This document shows positions 60,161 through 60,214 of a DNA stretch of 60,214 nucleotides, one piece after another; the stretch's first letter is position 1; each line of letters opens with the position of its first letter. The DNA is from Nocardiopsis suaedae (GTDB lineage: Bacteria; Actinomycetota; Actinomycetes; Streptosporangiales; Streptosporangiaceae), in NCBI RefSeq assembly GCF_027706745.1, contig NZ_JAQFWP010000042.1, positions 1 to 60,214 of the forward strand, given 5' to 3'. The translations under genes were made by a program, and so were the position numbers. A model generated the notes under the pieces. The model was given only the letters and a program-made list of their open reading frames with translations. It did not search any database and had not been told where the DNA came from.

Positions 60161-60214
60161 CTAGTGTCCTGAGTCGTTAATTCGTGTGCAGTAGGCAGCG
60201 AGGGTTTCGATGAT
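60161..60214 (-). mobile_element. Partial IS630-like element: transposase C-terminus and terminal repeat
   Basis: The last 54 bases on the minus strand encode IIETLAAYCTRINDSGH then TAG, consistent with the C-terminus of an IS630-type transposase. The terminal sequence CTAGTGTCCTGAGTCGTTAA lies within the final codons, with CTAG as a plausible target. The rest lies beyond the window. Family assignment comes from recall of such ends. Confidence 0.5.

Overview
The window is very GC-rich (about 70-75%), with heavy G/C at third codon positions, frequent GTG starts, many 4-base ATGA/GTGA overlaps and long antisense shadow frames. The protein families point to an actinomycete: SAM-dependent methyltransferases of the DUF574 type, BlaI/M56 pairs, MMPL transporters, DUF2637 spread proteins. 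I read it as a Nocardiopsis-like chromosome; the genus is inference.

Layout. 1-675 holds repeats and no clear gene. 0.7-6.8 kb is a minus-strand peptide ABC-uptake operon (binding lipoprotein, P1-family aminopeptidase, two permeases, fused double ATPase). 7.0-10.1 kb has an Fe(II)/2-oxoglutarate dioxygenase, two hot-dog dehydratase-like proteins and a broken secreted protein. 10.2-15.2 kb is a thiol-redox cluster (CPVC membrane protein, DsbA-like, CcdA-like, PQQ-type lipoprotein) followed by a BlaI/M56 pair whose peptidase has an in-frame amber codon. A DUF574 methyltransferase and a secreted pectate lyase with a LacI-type operator follow.

17.9-31 kb looks like a compact, unfamiliar biosynthetic cluster: stand-alone KAS III, a divergent SAH-hydrolase-like protein, two Gfo/Idh/MocA oxidoreductases, a B12-type radical SAM enzyme, two methyltransferases, an SCP2/beta-lactamase-fold fusion whose nucleophile serine is a cysteine, and a large LuxR-type (LAL) regulator. 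It has no carrier protein, PKS or NRPS.

31.0-34.9 kb is a three-gene operon coupled by ATGA overlaps: Nudix/winged-helix regulator, MTAN-like nucleoside phosphorylase and a helical/four-TM membrane protein. The last two share a short 'GIQA-x-S-x-x-G-x-N' motif. With its lower GC this is my best candidate for an undescribed nucleotide-sensing conflict or stress system.

35-56.6 kb is mostly housekeeping and transport: TetR/MMPL with twin palindromic operators, ornithine cyclodeaminase with a dead GntR gene beside it and a MITE-like element at its stop codon, a histidine-rich pair, another Gfo/Idh/MocA protein, argG with ARG boxes, a P2-type cation ATPase, CBS proteins, SnoaL/MBL/DsbA-like small enzymes, and a LysR / M20 peptidase / MFS unit. 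56.9-60.2 kb is accessory DNA: a membrane protein/glycosyltransferase pair, an integrase remnant, a tRNA-Val 3'-end attachment site with terminator and arm-type repeats, a DUF2637 (Spd) protein typical of integrative conjugative elements, and the start of an IS630-like element at the right edge.
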